From positions 1 to 54,041 of the forward strand of contig JANQDY010000278.1 in NCBI GenBank assembly GCA_028278625.1: a DNA stretch of 54,041 nt. Reading direction: 5' to 3'. Made by a program: the position numbers and the translations under genes. Positions 25,452 to 33,732 of this stretch are shown piece by piece (within the stretch, counting starts at the first letter, position 1; every line of letters begins with the position of its first letter). The notes below the pieces were generated by a model. It did no database searches, was not told the DNA's origin, and saw nothing but the letters and a program-made list of their open reading frames with translations. Source of the DNA: Thermodesulfobacteriota bacterium. GTDB taxonomy: Bacteria; Desulfobacterota; DSM-4660; Desulfatiglandales; Desulfatiglandaceae.

Positions 25452-26543
25452 TTAGCTCAAAACGGCTTCTCTAAGCGCAATCCTGTTTGGACTGCAGGTA
25501 CCGAGGCCCAGGGCCTGGGCGGTTTTCAGATGGACGGCCATGCCGGTGACCGGCTCATAATCGTTTTTTTGCCGTTCACCGTTGATCATTTGCATGCCGG
25601 TATAATCGAGCGCCACCGGATCCGTTGCGGCCAGGATCGATTTCGGCTGCCACTGGGGTGCTCCCCTGGGTCCTCCCTCGTAGACGCAAAAGGCGGCATC
25701 ACAGATGACCAGTTTGGTTTTGTCCCTGATTTGGGAGACATTATTGAGTTTGGCGATATAGGGATCGCAATAATTGGGATGACAGTCCCTGGGGTTGTCG
25801 ATGGTGCCGAAATGGTTCTTGAGGCTCAAAGTGACGCCGGACAGTCGATGGTCTTTGAGTACCGGCATATTGATCAAATAGGTGCACATCCTGGTCAGAA
25901 TATTGCTCAGGTGGGTTTTGGTATCTTCCCCCACATCAAAGGGTTGGCGTTTGTCATAGCCGATGCCGTCGGATTCGTCCTGTTTCATGTTCATGATCCA
26001 CCGGGCAACGCTGAAATCCTCAACGGTTCCAAAACACCGTATGCCCTTGTTTGATGTATTGATGGTGTATCCGGCCTTTTTCAGTTCGGCCGTGGCCCGG
26101 TCCCAGATAATGATGCGGTTGGGATCCACGCCCAGCCCGTCAATCATACTCTGGATGAGTGCGTGGGTGACTTCAGGGTGGGTCGGACATTTCCTGTTGA
26201 TGCAATTGACCTTTATGCCGATGGTATCCTGGGTTTTAAGATTGGGGAAAACCCGTTGCCAGGCATCCGCCACCTGTTTCTCTTCAAAGAGCATCAAAAG
26301 GGCCCGGTCCACACTCTCCCTGGCATATGCAGCGTTGATCCTTTCATCCGGGCCGATCAGGTTTTTGTGGTTGATTCGGATCACCCTGCTTTTTGCGGGT
26401 GTCACATCCGCCCCCAGGGCCATGGACGGCGCCAGATAAACGGCCGCCGCTCCCGCGGCCGTTGCCTTGATGAACTCCCGACGCGTCAGACGCGGCCGAA
26501 CCACCAGATTTTCATCTTGCCCTGCTTTTTCTTTTTTCGTCAT
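25452..26543 (-). CDS. Tat-exported DUF362 protein B
   Basis: This is a 363-residue DUF362 protein, second copy in the operon and divergent from copy A. The start at 26543 has GGGCGGG upstream. It gives a Tat signal RPRLTRREFIKATAAGAAA with cleavage near ALGA. The longer open frame to 26711 overlaps the radical SAM gene and is rejected. Mature motifs include DTIGIKVNCINRKCPTHPEV and DRATAELKKAGYTIN. It has several cysteines that copy A lacks. The intergenic gap to the radical SAM gene is 142 bases and could hold an extra promoter. A pair of different DUF362 proteins suggests two subunits or steps of one extracytoplasmic process. Confidence 0.85.
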   Translation of the reverse strand: MTKKEKAGQDENLVVRPRLTRREFIKATAAGAAAVYLAPSMALGADVTPAKSRVIRINHKNLIGPDERINAAYARESVDRALLMLFEEKQVADAWQRVFPNLKTQDTIGIKVNCINRKCPTHPEVTHALIQSMIDGLGVDPNRIIIWDRATAELKKAGYTINTSNKGIRCFGTVEDFSVARWIMNMKQDESDGIGYDKRQPFDVGEDTKTHLSNILTRMCTYLINMPVLKDHRLSGVTLSLKNHFGTIDNPRDCHPNYCDPYIAKLNNVSQIRDKTKLVICDAAFCVYEGGPRGAPQWQPKSILAATDPVALDYTGMQMINGERQKNDYEPVTGMAVHLKTAQALGLGTCSPNRIALREAVLS

Positions 26544-26685
26544 TTTTCCCGCCCTTCCATATAATTGTTGATGGACCCGATACCGACCATTACCGGTATA
26601 GTAAACTGAACGGCACACAGATACAATGGTCATTGGGGGTTCCCCATGAAGAAACAGAAGAGAAACGGAACGGTCCATTGAACCG

Positions 26686-28872
26686 CTATCCCCGTGAGCT
26701 TGGCGGGGCATGCCCTTTCATTCCACGTTTCACGGCGATTTGTTCCCTTCGCGGCCACAGAGGGCATTGACCATAAATGCATTCCTTGTTCAAGACATAT
26801 TGTTCGCAAGCAATCCGATGCAACGCCAATTCCACGCCTAATTCCTTTTTCAACAGCCTTGAAGCCGCCTTGAGCGCTATCCAGCAGTCCCGCTGACAGC
26901 AGCGAGGTGCGTCATAGGCGGCGATTTCCGCCAGGACTTTTTGTGTCACCTGCTGAACCTTCCGTCTTTTGTCGCCATCATAGGGGCTTGCGGCCAACAG
27001 TATTGAAAACGCGATCCCCACGCCGACGGCCGCCCCGCAGACCATGCAGCCGGTTTTTTTTGCTGTTTTTCCGGATAATCGGACCTGATGCTTTTGATTC
27101 GGCGTCACAAAGCAAGCGCAAGTGGGTTCTGTTTCGACCGCGGCCATGACGGCGTTGAACTCGGGAAAACCGTAAAGCACGGGCGTCCGCCCGCTGGCGG
27201 GTTTGTTGGCCCGATAGGTGACGGAATAGAAATCATATCCCTTGACTTCCCGGTAATGATATCCACTGACGATCCGGCTGTGGGAAAAACCGATATCATT
27301 CAGCAAGCCGAATAGATCGTTGTATTTGAGCGCACCGCCGATACATTCACCACGGAGTGTTTCATTGTACTTGATTTTCAGGGGAATGTTATCCGTATAG
27401 GTGATATCCGAGATGACCAGATTGAGAATCTCTTCTTGGGTATCTTCCGCCGCTCTTGAATAGAATTGATTAATCCGGGTCCGGTTGTCATTCCCCGGCA
27501 GGCTGAGTACGCAGTTGGGGTGTGTAAAAAAGATACGATTCCCTTCCGCGGGACAATCTCCCAGCGTTTCTCCCATTCTCGGGCGAATGGAAGGATAGCC
27601 GTCGGTGCCAAAGCGATTGGCCTCGCGGACAGTCAGCCATTTGAAAATGCTGTTGTAGAGTTCCACATAGGGATCGCTGTCCGTGATCCGTCCTCCATGA
27701 ATGTAACTGTGATCGATGTCGCCGCCTCCGACAATATATCGAAGGGGGTTCCTGCGGTAGGCTTCACTGCTATTCAAGGAAGCGCCGCGGACCCTCTTCA
27801 GCGCCTCGCTGTTCCGCCACACCTGCTGCAATCCCTCACGGATATGACCGCATCGCATCTCTTTGGTATAGATAAGGGCCGGCGTGGGATATATGTACCC
27901 ATCCGGTCCGACTGCCAGGGACTGCCATCCGGCATTGCTCAGATCATAACGGGTTCCGGGGCACGAAAACACCTGGGGCCGCAGGATTTCCACATTATCG
28001 ATCTTTACGACCGCCTTTTCAGACAGCTTCTGGGCATCTTTCAGGTGAGAAAAAATCTTGCCCGGCTTCACAAAGAGTGTATTGTCGGCATTCCCCTTTT
28101 GAAAGAGCCAAAGATAGTGAACATTGGATATCCCCATGAGTGAGGCAACATCGATGACCTTTTCCATCTCATGGACATTCCGGTGGGTCACCGTCATTGA
28201 AAGCGTGACCGGAAACCCAAGTGCCTTTAGTGTGTTAAGATCGTTTTTGAGCCTTCGGTATGCATTCGGCCCCCGCAATGAATCGTGGTTTGCCCCTAGC
28301 CCGTCAATACTGACCTGAAAATGCAAACGTTCCCTGGGAACCTCTCTCAACAAACCTTTTTTTTGGGATATGAGTGACAGATTGGTCAAGATAACGGCAT
28401 GGGTGTCGGAAAGACCCAGGGTTTCCCGCAGACTGGTTGAAAAAGCGCCGGACAGAAAAGGTTCTCCGCCCGTGAAATAGTAGAGACGGCAGCCCAGCTC
28501 GTAGGCTTCGTGAATCATCCGGCTGCAATCTACTTTAGAGAGTTCATCACGGGCATGGGGTGATGATTTGAACATGCAATGTCCGCATTTCATATTGCAG
28601 CGATTTGTCAGATGAAACCAACATTCCCTTAAGGAATCCAGTTCAAGCTGTTCGTTGCGAAAATCATAGAAGTCCTCTGTGGGATCATCGATTCTCATGA
28701 GGAGATCCTTGATCTCAGAAGAATTTTCTCCCTGCCTTGACAGCCGTAACAACGCATCGTCTGTTGCCTGATTGAGCACGAACCAATCAGGTGCATCGGG
28801 GCGGACATAAATGGGCGTACCGTCAAACGCGATACGCTCCCACCCCGCTTTCATATTCATATCCATATTCAT
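26686..28872 (-). CDS. radical SAM, ArsM-like C-terminal and DUF5714-like fusion protein
   Basis: This is a 728-residue multidomain protein. Residues 1-75 look like a PqqD-like peptide-binding lead. A radical SAM domain follows, with CNMKCGHC (Cys92, Cys96, Cys99) and GGEP at 135-138. Cys304 and Cys341 lie in a reduced SPASM-like segment. Residues about 484-557 match the C-terminal part of arsenite methyltransferase ArsM (NLVISDIT, RGECIGGALKYNDL with Cys510, VTYRANKP), but no Rossmann SAM-binding core precedes it. Residues about 605-706 match DUF5714 (CMVCGAAVGVGIAFSIL, CCQRDCWIA, ECIYGQCPLWP). It follows the exported CNB-fold gene by 12 bases. The product is unknown; a peptide or metal(loid)-ligand modification is plausible. 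Confidence 0.82.
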   Translation of the reverse strand: MNMDMNMKAGWERIAFDGTPIYVRPDAPDWFVLNQATDDALLRLSRQGENSSEIKDLLMRIDDPTEDFYDFRNEQLELDSLRECWFHLTNRCNMKCGHCMFKSSPHARDELSKVDCSRMIHEAYELGCRLYYFTGGEPFLSGAFSTSLRETLGLSDTHAVILTNLSLISQKKGLLREVPRERLHFQVSIDGLGANHDSLRGPNAYRRLKNDLNTLKALGFPVTLSMTVTHRNVHEMEKVIDVASLMGISNVHYLWLFQKGNADNTLFVKPGKIFSHLKDAQKLSEKAVVKIDNVEILRPQVFSCPGTRYDLSNAGWQSLAVGPDGYIYPTPALIYTKEMRCGHIREGLQQVWRNSEALKRVRGASLNSSEAYRRNPLRYIVGGGDIDHSYIHGGRITDSDPYVELYNSIFKWLTVREANRFGTDGYPSIRPRMGETLGDCPAEGNRIFFTHPNCVLSLPGNDNRTRINQFYSRAAEDTQEEILNLVISDITYTDNIPLKIKYNETLRGECIGGALKYNDLFGLLNDIGFSHSRIVSGYHYREVKGYDFYSVTYRANKPASGRTPVLYGFPEFNAVMAAVETEPTCACFVTPNQKHQVRLSGKTAKKTGCMVCGAAVGVGIAFSILLAASPYDGDKRRKVQQVTQKVLAEIAAYDAPRCCQRDCWIALKAASRLLKKELGVELALHRIACEQYVLNKECIYGQCPLWPRREQIAVKRGMKGHAPPSSRG

Positions 28873-28884
28873 TCCATGGAGACA

Positions 28885-29394
28885 CTATTTCCGAGTGGTC
28901 TTTCGAAGACGCAGGGCTTCGATTCTGGCAATCTCGCGCATGAGCACATACCCTATTCTCGGCCGCTCCTCCATGAGGCTGGTTAAAACGGCATTATTCA
29001 GTTCGATCAGATCGGTCTCCTTGGTGAGAACAACGTCGGCGGCGGCGGGAAGCCCGTCGAGATACTCGATCTCGCCGACGAGGGGTTGTCCTGAAAGTGT
29101 GGCGAAGGCCTTCCCGTTCACCCGCACCTCAACACCGCCCTCCAGAACAATCACCATTCTATCCAAGGGCTTTCCCTGCCGAATGATGATATCTCCCGTC
29201 ACGCCCCGGCGCAAAGTGGCCGCGGCTTTCAGTGCCTCCCGCTCCCCATGGGTCAGTCCCGCGAACAGCTTGACCTGAGACAGCGCCTTTCCGAGTGCCG
29301 AATCCTTGGCCTCGTCCAAGGCAAATGAACCGCCTGCCCCAACCACCACCAGCAACATCGCACAAACAAAGCGAACCGCCATTTTGGTAATCAT
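28885..29394 (-). CDS. exported cyclic-nucleotide-binding-fold protein
   Basis: This is a 169-residue protein with a Sec signal peptide (MITKMAVRFVCAMLLVVVG, cleavage near SFA) followed by a CNB beta-barrel with GDIIIRQGKPLDRMVIVLEG and GEIEYLDGLPAAADV. The phosphate-binding cassette keeps Gly-Glu but the Arg that contacts the cyclic phosphate is Ala. It therefore probably does not bind cAMP in the usual way. The start at 29394 has AAAGGAGAT upstream; an ATG at 29427 does not. It heads the rSAM-DUF362 operon. A CNB fold outside the cytoplasm is unusual. Confidence 0.78.
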   Translation of the reverse strand: MITKMAVRFVCAMLLVVVGAGGSFALDEAKDSALGKALSQVKLFAGLTHGEREALKAAATLRRGVTGDIIIRQGKPLDRMVIVLEGGVEVRVNGKAFATLSGQPLVGEIEYLDGLPAAADVVLTKETDLIELNNAVLTSLMEERPRIGYVLMREIARIEALRLRKTTRK

Positions 29395-29649
29395 TTCCGT
29401 ATCTCCTTTCAAACCCGTTTTTCCCATGACGGGAGTTCATAAACAGCGTCAGACGCTTTCTCACCCTGGCAAACCCGGACGAGATCCGTCTGAAGTTGAG
29501 GTTATTGAAAATATCAAATACAGAAAAAGAATCCAGGGTCAAGCGCGAAATGGCACTTTGGGGTATTTCCGTTCAATGGGCGCTTTGGTTCTCATGAATC
29601 GATGTCAGGAACGGCGTTCCCGGATGAGGGCGTTTCTCGGGAGCAAATT

Positions 29650-30150
29650 TCATCCCTGCGGCGAATCACCGCACAACCCGCAAAAGACCTGTCTCAAGGT
29701 TCTATCGTCGATTCTTTCCATCAACGCGTCGTCGTAGTCGGGCTCATGGGCCTCGCTTTCCGGACGGGGGACATCTTCCGATCCCTGTGTTGCCGCAACG
29801 AAGGGGGAACAGCTTTGGTGAGAAGGGACCAGTTCAAACCCCCGGTTATTTTCGATCCATCGGTGGCAATCGTCGTGGCTTCCCACGCAGGCGGCGGCCA
29901 CACAACCCTTCTGATTCACGCACACCAGCCGGTATCCGCCACCCAGGTCGTATTTTTCACAACCGCTGATGCGAAGCTCGCCGTGTTTGGTTCGCCGGCT
30001 TAAGACTTCGATGTTTTGCCAATCCCCCGAAGATAGTTTTCCCAGAATCGTCTCCGCCCGTTTGGCGGCCAGAGAAGCGGTCTTGCCGCCCCTGGTCATG
30101 GTTTCAAGGGATTTATTGAAATTCGCCGCCCGATAGAGATAGATGGTCAT
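29650..30150 (-). CDS. RelE/ParE-like toxin-family protein, orphan
   Basis: This is a protein of about 166 residues whose first 105 residues resemble RelE/ParE-fold toxins: a basic stretch ending in SRRTKHGELRISGCEKYDL, followed by GGGYRLVCVNQKG and VGSHDDCHRWIENNRG. An acidic C-terminal extension of about 60 residues is unusual for toxins. No antitoxin gene is adjacent on either side, so it may be a relic or act in another role. The start is uncertain (TTG 30204, ATG 30195 and ATG 30150 are all open). None has a good ribosome-binding site. Confidence 0.6.
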   Translation of the reverse strand: MTIYLYRAANFNKSLETMTRGGKTASLAAKRAETILGKLSSGDWQNIEVLSRRTKHGELRISGCEKYDLGGGYRLVCVNQKGCVAAACVGSHDDCHRWIENNRGFELVPSHQSCSPFVAATQGSEDVPRPESEAHEPDYDDALMERIDDRTLRQVFCGLCGDSPQG

Positions 30151-30309
30151 CAGACCAACGCCCGTTTTTTCATTCCTCTTCCTTTCAAAAACCATATTGA
30201 TCAAAAACGGTGAGAACCTATTTCAGGCTTTCCGTTATGTCAAACTGGAAAGTCCGATGAGTGTGGCGGTAAAGGCAGGGGATTCCGATTAGGATGGGTC
30301 AGATGGTTG

Positions 30310-30771
30310 CTATGAACCGGGGTTTTGCAGCCAAACCCGAAGCGTAAACCCATTGTCCCGCTCGTAGGTATCCACTCGGGGAAGTAATTTAAAGTGCGTT
30401 GACGAGACGTCCGCCTTGTCTCTTTCAGTATCGTACACAATTCTGAGATCGGGCATGGTATCGCCATCGTAATCAATGGACTCGTCAATTCTGGCGGGTA
30501 TGCGCTTCTCTTTTTCCCAGTCTATCTGAATAAATCCTTTTTCTCTTTCCCAAAGGAGTCCCTTGAAAACAGCCTTGTGGATGACGGTTTTATAATCTCC
30601 ATGGTTGACGGCGCGAACCACTTCTCCCCCGATCAACCACGGGGATATTTTCAGTCCCGCCGACTTTATGAGGAGACGACCGGCATAGAAATTCCCGGCA
30701 AAGGTTGTCATGGCAAACAGAATGCAGATAGCGGCAATGGTATAGCCCAGCGTTGCTTTTATGGTGCTCAT
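30310..30771 (-). CDS. small membrane-anchored protein of unknown function
   Basis: This is a 153-residue protein with one N-terminal hydrophobic helix (TLGYTIAAICILFAMTTFAG) and a predicted extracytoplasmic domain containing ESIDYDGDTMPDLRIVYD, an Asp-rich pattern like an EF-hand or dockerin Ca-binding loop. ATG 30771 has AAGGTGGGG upstream. It is 14 bases downstream of the NapH-like gene. I do not recognise the family. Context ties it to the redox cluster that follows upstream. Confidence 0.6.
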   Translation of the reverse strand: MSTIKATLGYTIAAICILFAMTTFAGNFYAGRLLIKSAGLKISPWLIGGEVVRAVNHGDYKTVIHKAVFKGLLWEREKGFIQIDWEKEKRIPARIDESIDYDGDTMPDLRIVYDTERDKADVSSTHFKLLPRVDTYERDNGFTLRVWLQNPGS

Positions 30772-30785
30772 TCGCCCCACCTTTC

Positions 30786-31958
30786 TCAGATCATGCTCCC
30801 GGTTGTGATCAGAAGCAGAATTTTGTGGACCGCCCCCGCAATCATACCGCTTCCCATGGTTGCCACAAACACCAGGGCGGAGTAGAGAAATATGTTTCTG
30901 GCAATTCCAGGTTTCAGGCCGATTTTGGTCCCTTTTATGTGATAGGTAACAGCCCCTTTGGGGCAGTTGTCAACGCAACGACCGCACTTGTTGCAGGTCA
31001 TGCCGGTTTTGCCCTTTTGAATGTGTTTTTCCTGAATGGAAATCGTCGGGCAAATTTTAACGCAAGCCCTGCAATTCTTGCATTTTTCTTTGTCTATCCG
31101 AATATCGAAGATGTTGATTTTGTTGGTTAAGGATTGAAAAACCACGAACGGGCATAACACCGTACATTGAACCCTTTTGCCGGTCAGAATGGGCAACACC
31201 ATCACCAGCCCGATGAACAGGGATACAAAGATAACGGCCTGAACGGCTGTTTTCACGGAATTGACCTCTTCAAACTCCGTTACCGTTTTAAAAGGGCATA
31301 GCCACTCGCAATAGGTCGGCGACAGAGTGATGGCCGACATTAGGATTATTCCGATTAGGACGGCATATGGCAAATAGGTCCATTTCCTGTCAAGTTTGAG
31401 GATCGGTTTCTTCCTGCCAAAATGACTGAAGCCTTCGTCCCATCCCCCATAAAAGCAAACCCAACTGCACCAACCTTTCCCAAGGGCTAAGGATGCCGCA
31501 ATCCAGATGGCCAGCATGGCGGAAATACTGGCGTACCCGTCGAACAGGGAGCCCGGGAAAATAATGGTCTTGGAGAGAGCGGCGGGCACGATCACCATGG
31601 GAATTACCAAATGGCAAAAGGGAACGCTGGAACTCAGTAACTCTTCCGCGTTGATGGTCATGCTTCCCCTTGCGGCAATGAGATTGCTGATGAAAGGGAT
31701 GGGAAAACAGAGGGCGATGGACACGAAAAGGAGTTTCCTGTAAGCATATGTCTTCCCCGTATATTGCATGAGGAAGAACAAGGCGGATAGATACAGAATC
31801 GCAATCAGATTGGACATTCCTTCAATATCAGGCGCCGGAATCCGGCCCCTTGTGGAGAAAAACCAGATAATTAAAAAGGCGGGCAGGGAAAGCAGAATTG
31901 CGTTTACGAGCTTTTTCCATTCCACGCTCCCATCAGCCCTGATCGCTAATGATTTCAT
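30786..31958 (-). CDS. NapH-like 4Fe-4S membrane protein
   Basis: This is a 390-residue integral membrane ferredoxin. About six helices carry the NapH/CcoG-type CxxxCP motifs (WCSWVCFYGGWDEG, CEWLCPFKT, CTVLCPFVV). A soluble part has two [4Fe-4S] motifs, CKNCRACVKICP and CNKCGRCVDNCP. A final hydrophobic helix follows. It overlaps the DsbD_2-type gene by four bases, so they are translationally coupled. CcoG-like proteins act in copper/heme-copper oxidase assembly in other bacteria; whether this applies here is unknown. Confidence 0.85.
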   Translation of the reverse strand: MKSLAIRADGSVEWKKLVNAILLSLPAFLIIWFFSTRGRIPAPDIEGMSNLIAILYLSALFFLMQYTGKTYAYRKLLFVSIALCFPIPFISNLIAARGSMTINAEELLSSSVPFCHLVIPMVIVPAALSKTIIFPGSLFDGYASISAMLAIWIAASLALGKGWCSWVCFYGGWDEGFSHFGRKKPILKLDRKWTYLPYAVLIGIILMSAITLSPTYCEWLCPFKTVTEFEEVNSVKTAVQAVIFVSLFIGLVMVLPILTGKRVQCTVLCPFVVFQSLTNKINIFDIRIDKEKCKNCRACVKICPTISIQEKHIQKGKTGMTCNKCGRCVDNCPKGAVTYHIKGTKIGLKPGIARNIFLYSALVFVATMGSGMIAGAVHKILLLITTGSMI

Positions 31959-32596
31959 GAGACGATGACTCCTCCTGCAATCATTGTTGTTCCTTTGTAG
32001 AAAAAATAGAGTGCCATTACGACGGCCGTCATCTTTCCGATGGTTCTTAATTTCGCTAACAGGTTCCCGAATCCCAGCAATACGACCGGTATAAAATAGA
32101 GAGCAGTTCCCAGGAAGAACTGGACAAAGTAAACAACACTCTGAAACAGACTATCCCCGGTATGGGCCGATGATGAGAACGCCAATAAAAAAGGCGGACA
32201 GAAGTTGATTCCCGTAAGAAAACCCAAAGCAACCGCAATGACCCACTTTTTATCGGTGAAGAACCTTCCGATCACATGGTTATAGTGATTGATCTTGCAC
32301 CGCTCTTTTGCGCCAAAGAGTCCATAGAACGCCATCAGCAAGGAAAGTATCAGGTAAACCACGCCAAACAACAATTCACGGTTTGCCGATGAATGGAACA
32401 AAAACCGACCGGCGATCCAGGCAACACACCCGAACAAGACATATCCCATGAAGCGTCCCAAAAGAAACTGCATCAAGCCGAGAACGCTTCTTTTCACGCC
32501 ATTTGCTTCCCCCAGAAAGTAGGGAACCATCACGGGGAGGCAATGGGCCAGGCAAACAGTGCCACTTGAAATGCCAAGGAAAAACCCTTCCATCAT
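31955..32596 (-). CDS. DsbD_2/TauE-SafE-type membrane protein
   Basis: This is a 213-residue, six-helix membrane protein. Seen: an N-terminal conserved segment GISSGTVCLAHCLPVMVPY and a second one GFLTGINFCPPFLLAF, each with the Cys/Pro pair of the DsbD-transmembrane (CcdA-like) fold. Such proteins pass reducing equivalents across the membrane or handle copper/sulfite. It is coupled to the NapH-like gene by a four-base overlap and lies 5 bases from the DUF2141 gene upstream. Confidence 0.8.
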   Translation of the reverse strand: MMEGFFLGISSGTVCLAHCLPVMVPYFLGEANGVKRSVLGLMQFLLGRFMGYVLFGCVAWIAGRFLFHSSANRELLFGVVYLILSLLMAFYGLFGAKERCKINHYNHVIGRFFTDKKWVIAVALGFLTGINFCPPFLLAFSSSAHTGDSLFQSVVYFVQFFLGTALYFIPVVLLGFGNLLAKLRTIGKMTAVVMALYFFYKGTTMIAGGVIVS

Positions 32597-32601
32597 AAGG
32601 C

Positions 32602-33027
32602 TCAGTATTGCAGTCTGATGTTCATTTCAATATCTTCACTCCCCACGGAAAAAACCGCTTCTTCAAAATCCGGCGGTCCGAAGGTTCCTCTGGCGTTGTT
32701 TGAAAAACCGTATCCTTCCTTGGGGATACCAATGAAATTCTTATCCAGCTTTCCGTTGTTGTTTCTGTCGTGGAATATGGCCGCGGCATATTTGCCCGGC
32801 GCCAACTCACATTCGATTCGGGCTAGGTTGTCTCTAATTTCACCTTGGTTCAAACATCCTTTAATTCTTTTTTCGGAATCGGGAAAGGACTCGGCTTTGT
32901 CGAAGATTCCCACTTGAATTTTGCCATCGTTATATTTCAATTCCTCGATGACAAATGTGATGTTTGCGGCAAAGAGGGTGGCGGGTATCATGGACAGCAT
33001 TAAACCGATCAGAATTGCTTTTTTCAT
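32602..33027 (-). CDS. exported DUF2141 protein
   Basis: This is a 141-residue secreted protein. The start at 33027 has TTGGAGGC upstream and begins a clear signal peptide, MKKAILIGLMLSMIPATLF, cleaved near AANI. The DUF2141 core is recognised from KIQVGIFDKAESFP, PGKYAAAIFHDRNNNGKLD and GYGFSNNARGTFGPP. The segment DRNNNGKLDKN looks Ca-binding. It is the first gene of the group with the DsbD_2, NapH-like and small membrane proteins. Function unknown. Confidence 0.8.
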   Translation of the reverse strand: MKKAILIGLMLSMIPATLFAANITFVIEELKYNDGKIQVGIFDKAESFPDSEKRIKGCLNQGEIRDNLARIECELAPGKYAAAIFHDRNNNGKLDKNFIGIPKEGYGFSNNARGTFGPPDFEEAVFSVGSEDIEMNIRLQY

Positions 33028-33357
33028 TATTGCCTCCAATCTCGAAAATGGATTATTGAATGGATCGTTTGGGCCGCCGGGATTCCAGGAAACACCCATG
33101 AACGAACCTGTTGGCAGTTGTACAGATGGGGGCGCCATGACACAATTCAATTGCGATGAAATGGGAAATCAAAGGATTGAACGACAAATAGAGGGGATGA
33201 AAAGAGAGATTGGGAGATATTAAAAAGGGACCTGCCTCACTACGAAGCCGATGCCATTCCGTTTAAAAAATAGGAAAGCCCAGATAATGATAGCGTCCGG
33301 CCTTTCAGGCTGGGCACTATCATTTCATATCTTGCACTTCAAATGGGTGGACATCGG
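33028..33357. other. intergenic region with inverted repeats
   Basis: This 330-base gap lies between two minus-strand groups. It holds an inverted repeat, AATGATAG at 33286-33293 and CTATCATT at 33317-33324, with a 23-base centre. A competing pair, GCCCAG at 33278 and CTGGGC at 33310, overlaps it. No T-tract follows in either direction. It could be a terminator-like or mutually exclusive hairpin structure downstream of the CGGC gene. No gene is seen. Confidence 0.4.
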
Positions 33358-33732
33358 CTAGGAGGCGCCGAACACCTGGTCCGGCCGGTAGGGATGGGTC
33401 CCTTCAATCACTTCAACACCCGCCTTTGCCTTCACCTTATCGATGATCGTCTCCTTGTGGGGGCAGTTGTCCAGAAGACACGTGCCGATATGGACCGCAT
33501 CGATGGTCTCCCCCATGGGCGCCATCCAGGTCTTGAGCCCCACAAGGCGGAGAACCGGTGAAGTGCCCGGACATCCGCCGCAATGAATCAGGCCCCTGAG
33601 CCTGGCGTCCGTCTCTTTGTATCTTTCAAACTCCCCTTCTTTCTTGTCAAATCCCATCAAACAGCGATGGCAGCCGATACAGGTTTCATCCTTAATGTTT
33701 TTGCAGCTCAATACGGCAATGTTCATGTTCAA
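33358..33732 (-). CDS. CGGC domain protein
   Basis: This is a 124-residue protein named for its HCGGCPG motif (seen as LIHCGGCPGTSPVL). Other cysteines lie in CIGCHRCLMGF and CLLDNCPH, so it probably binds a metal or Fe-S cluster. Redox-sensing or metal-binding roles have been suggested for the family, none proven. It overlaps the HAD hydrolase gene by four bases. The pair may form a small operon. Confidence 0.8.
   Translation of the reverse strand: MNMNIAVLSCKNIKDETCIGCHRCLMGFDKKEGEFERYKETDARLRGLIHCGGCPGTSPVLRLVGLKTWMAPMGETIDAVHIGTCLLDNCPHKETIIDKVKAKAGVEVIEGTHPYRPDQVFGAS

Noticed and set aside
29306..30003. Plus-strand frames of 143 and 133 residues opposite the CNB-fold and RelE-like genes
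   Set aside because: Antisense to supported genes and without ribosome-binding sites or motifs.
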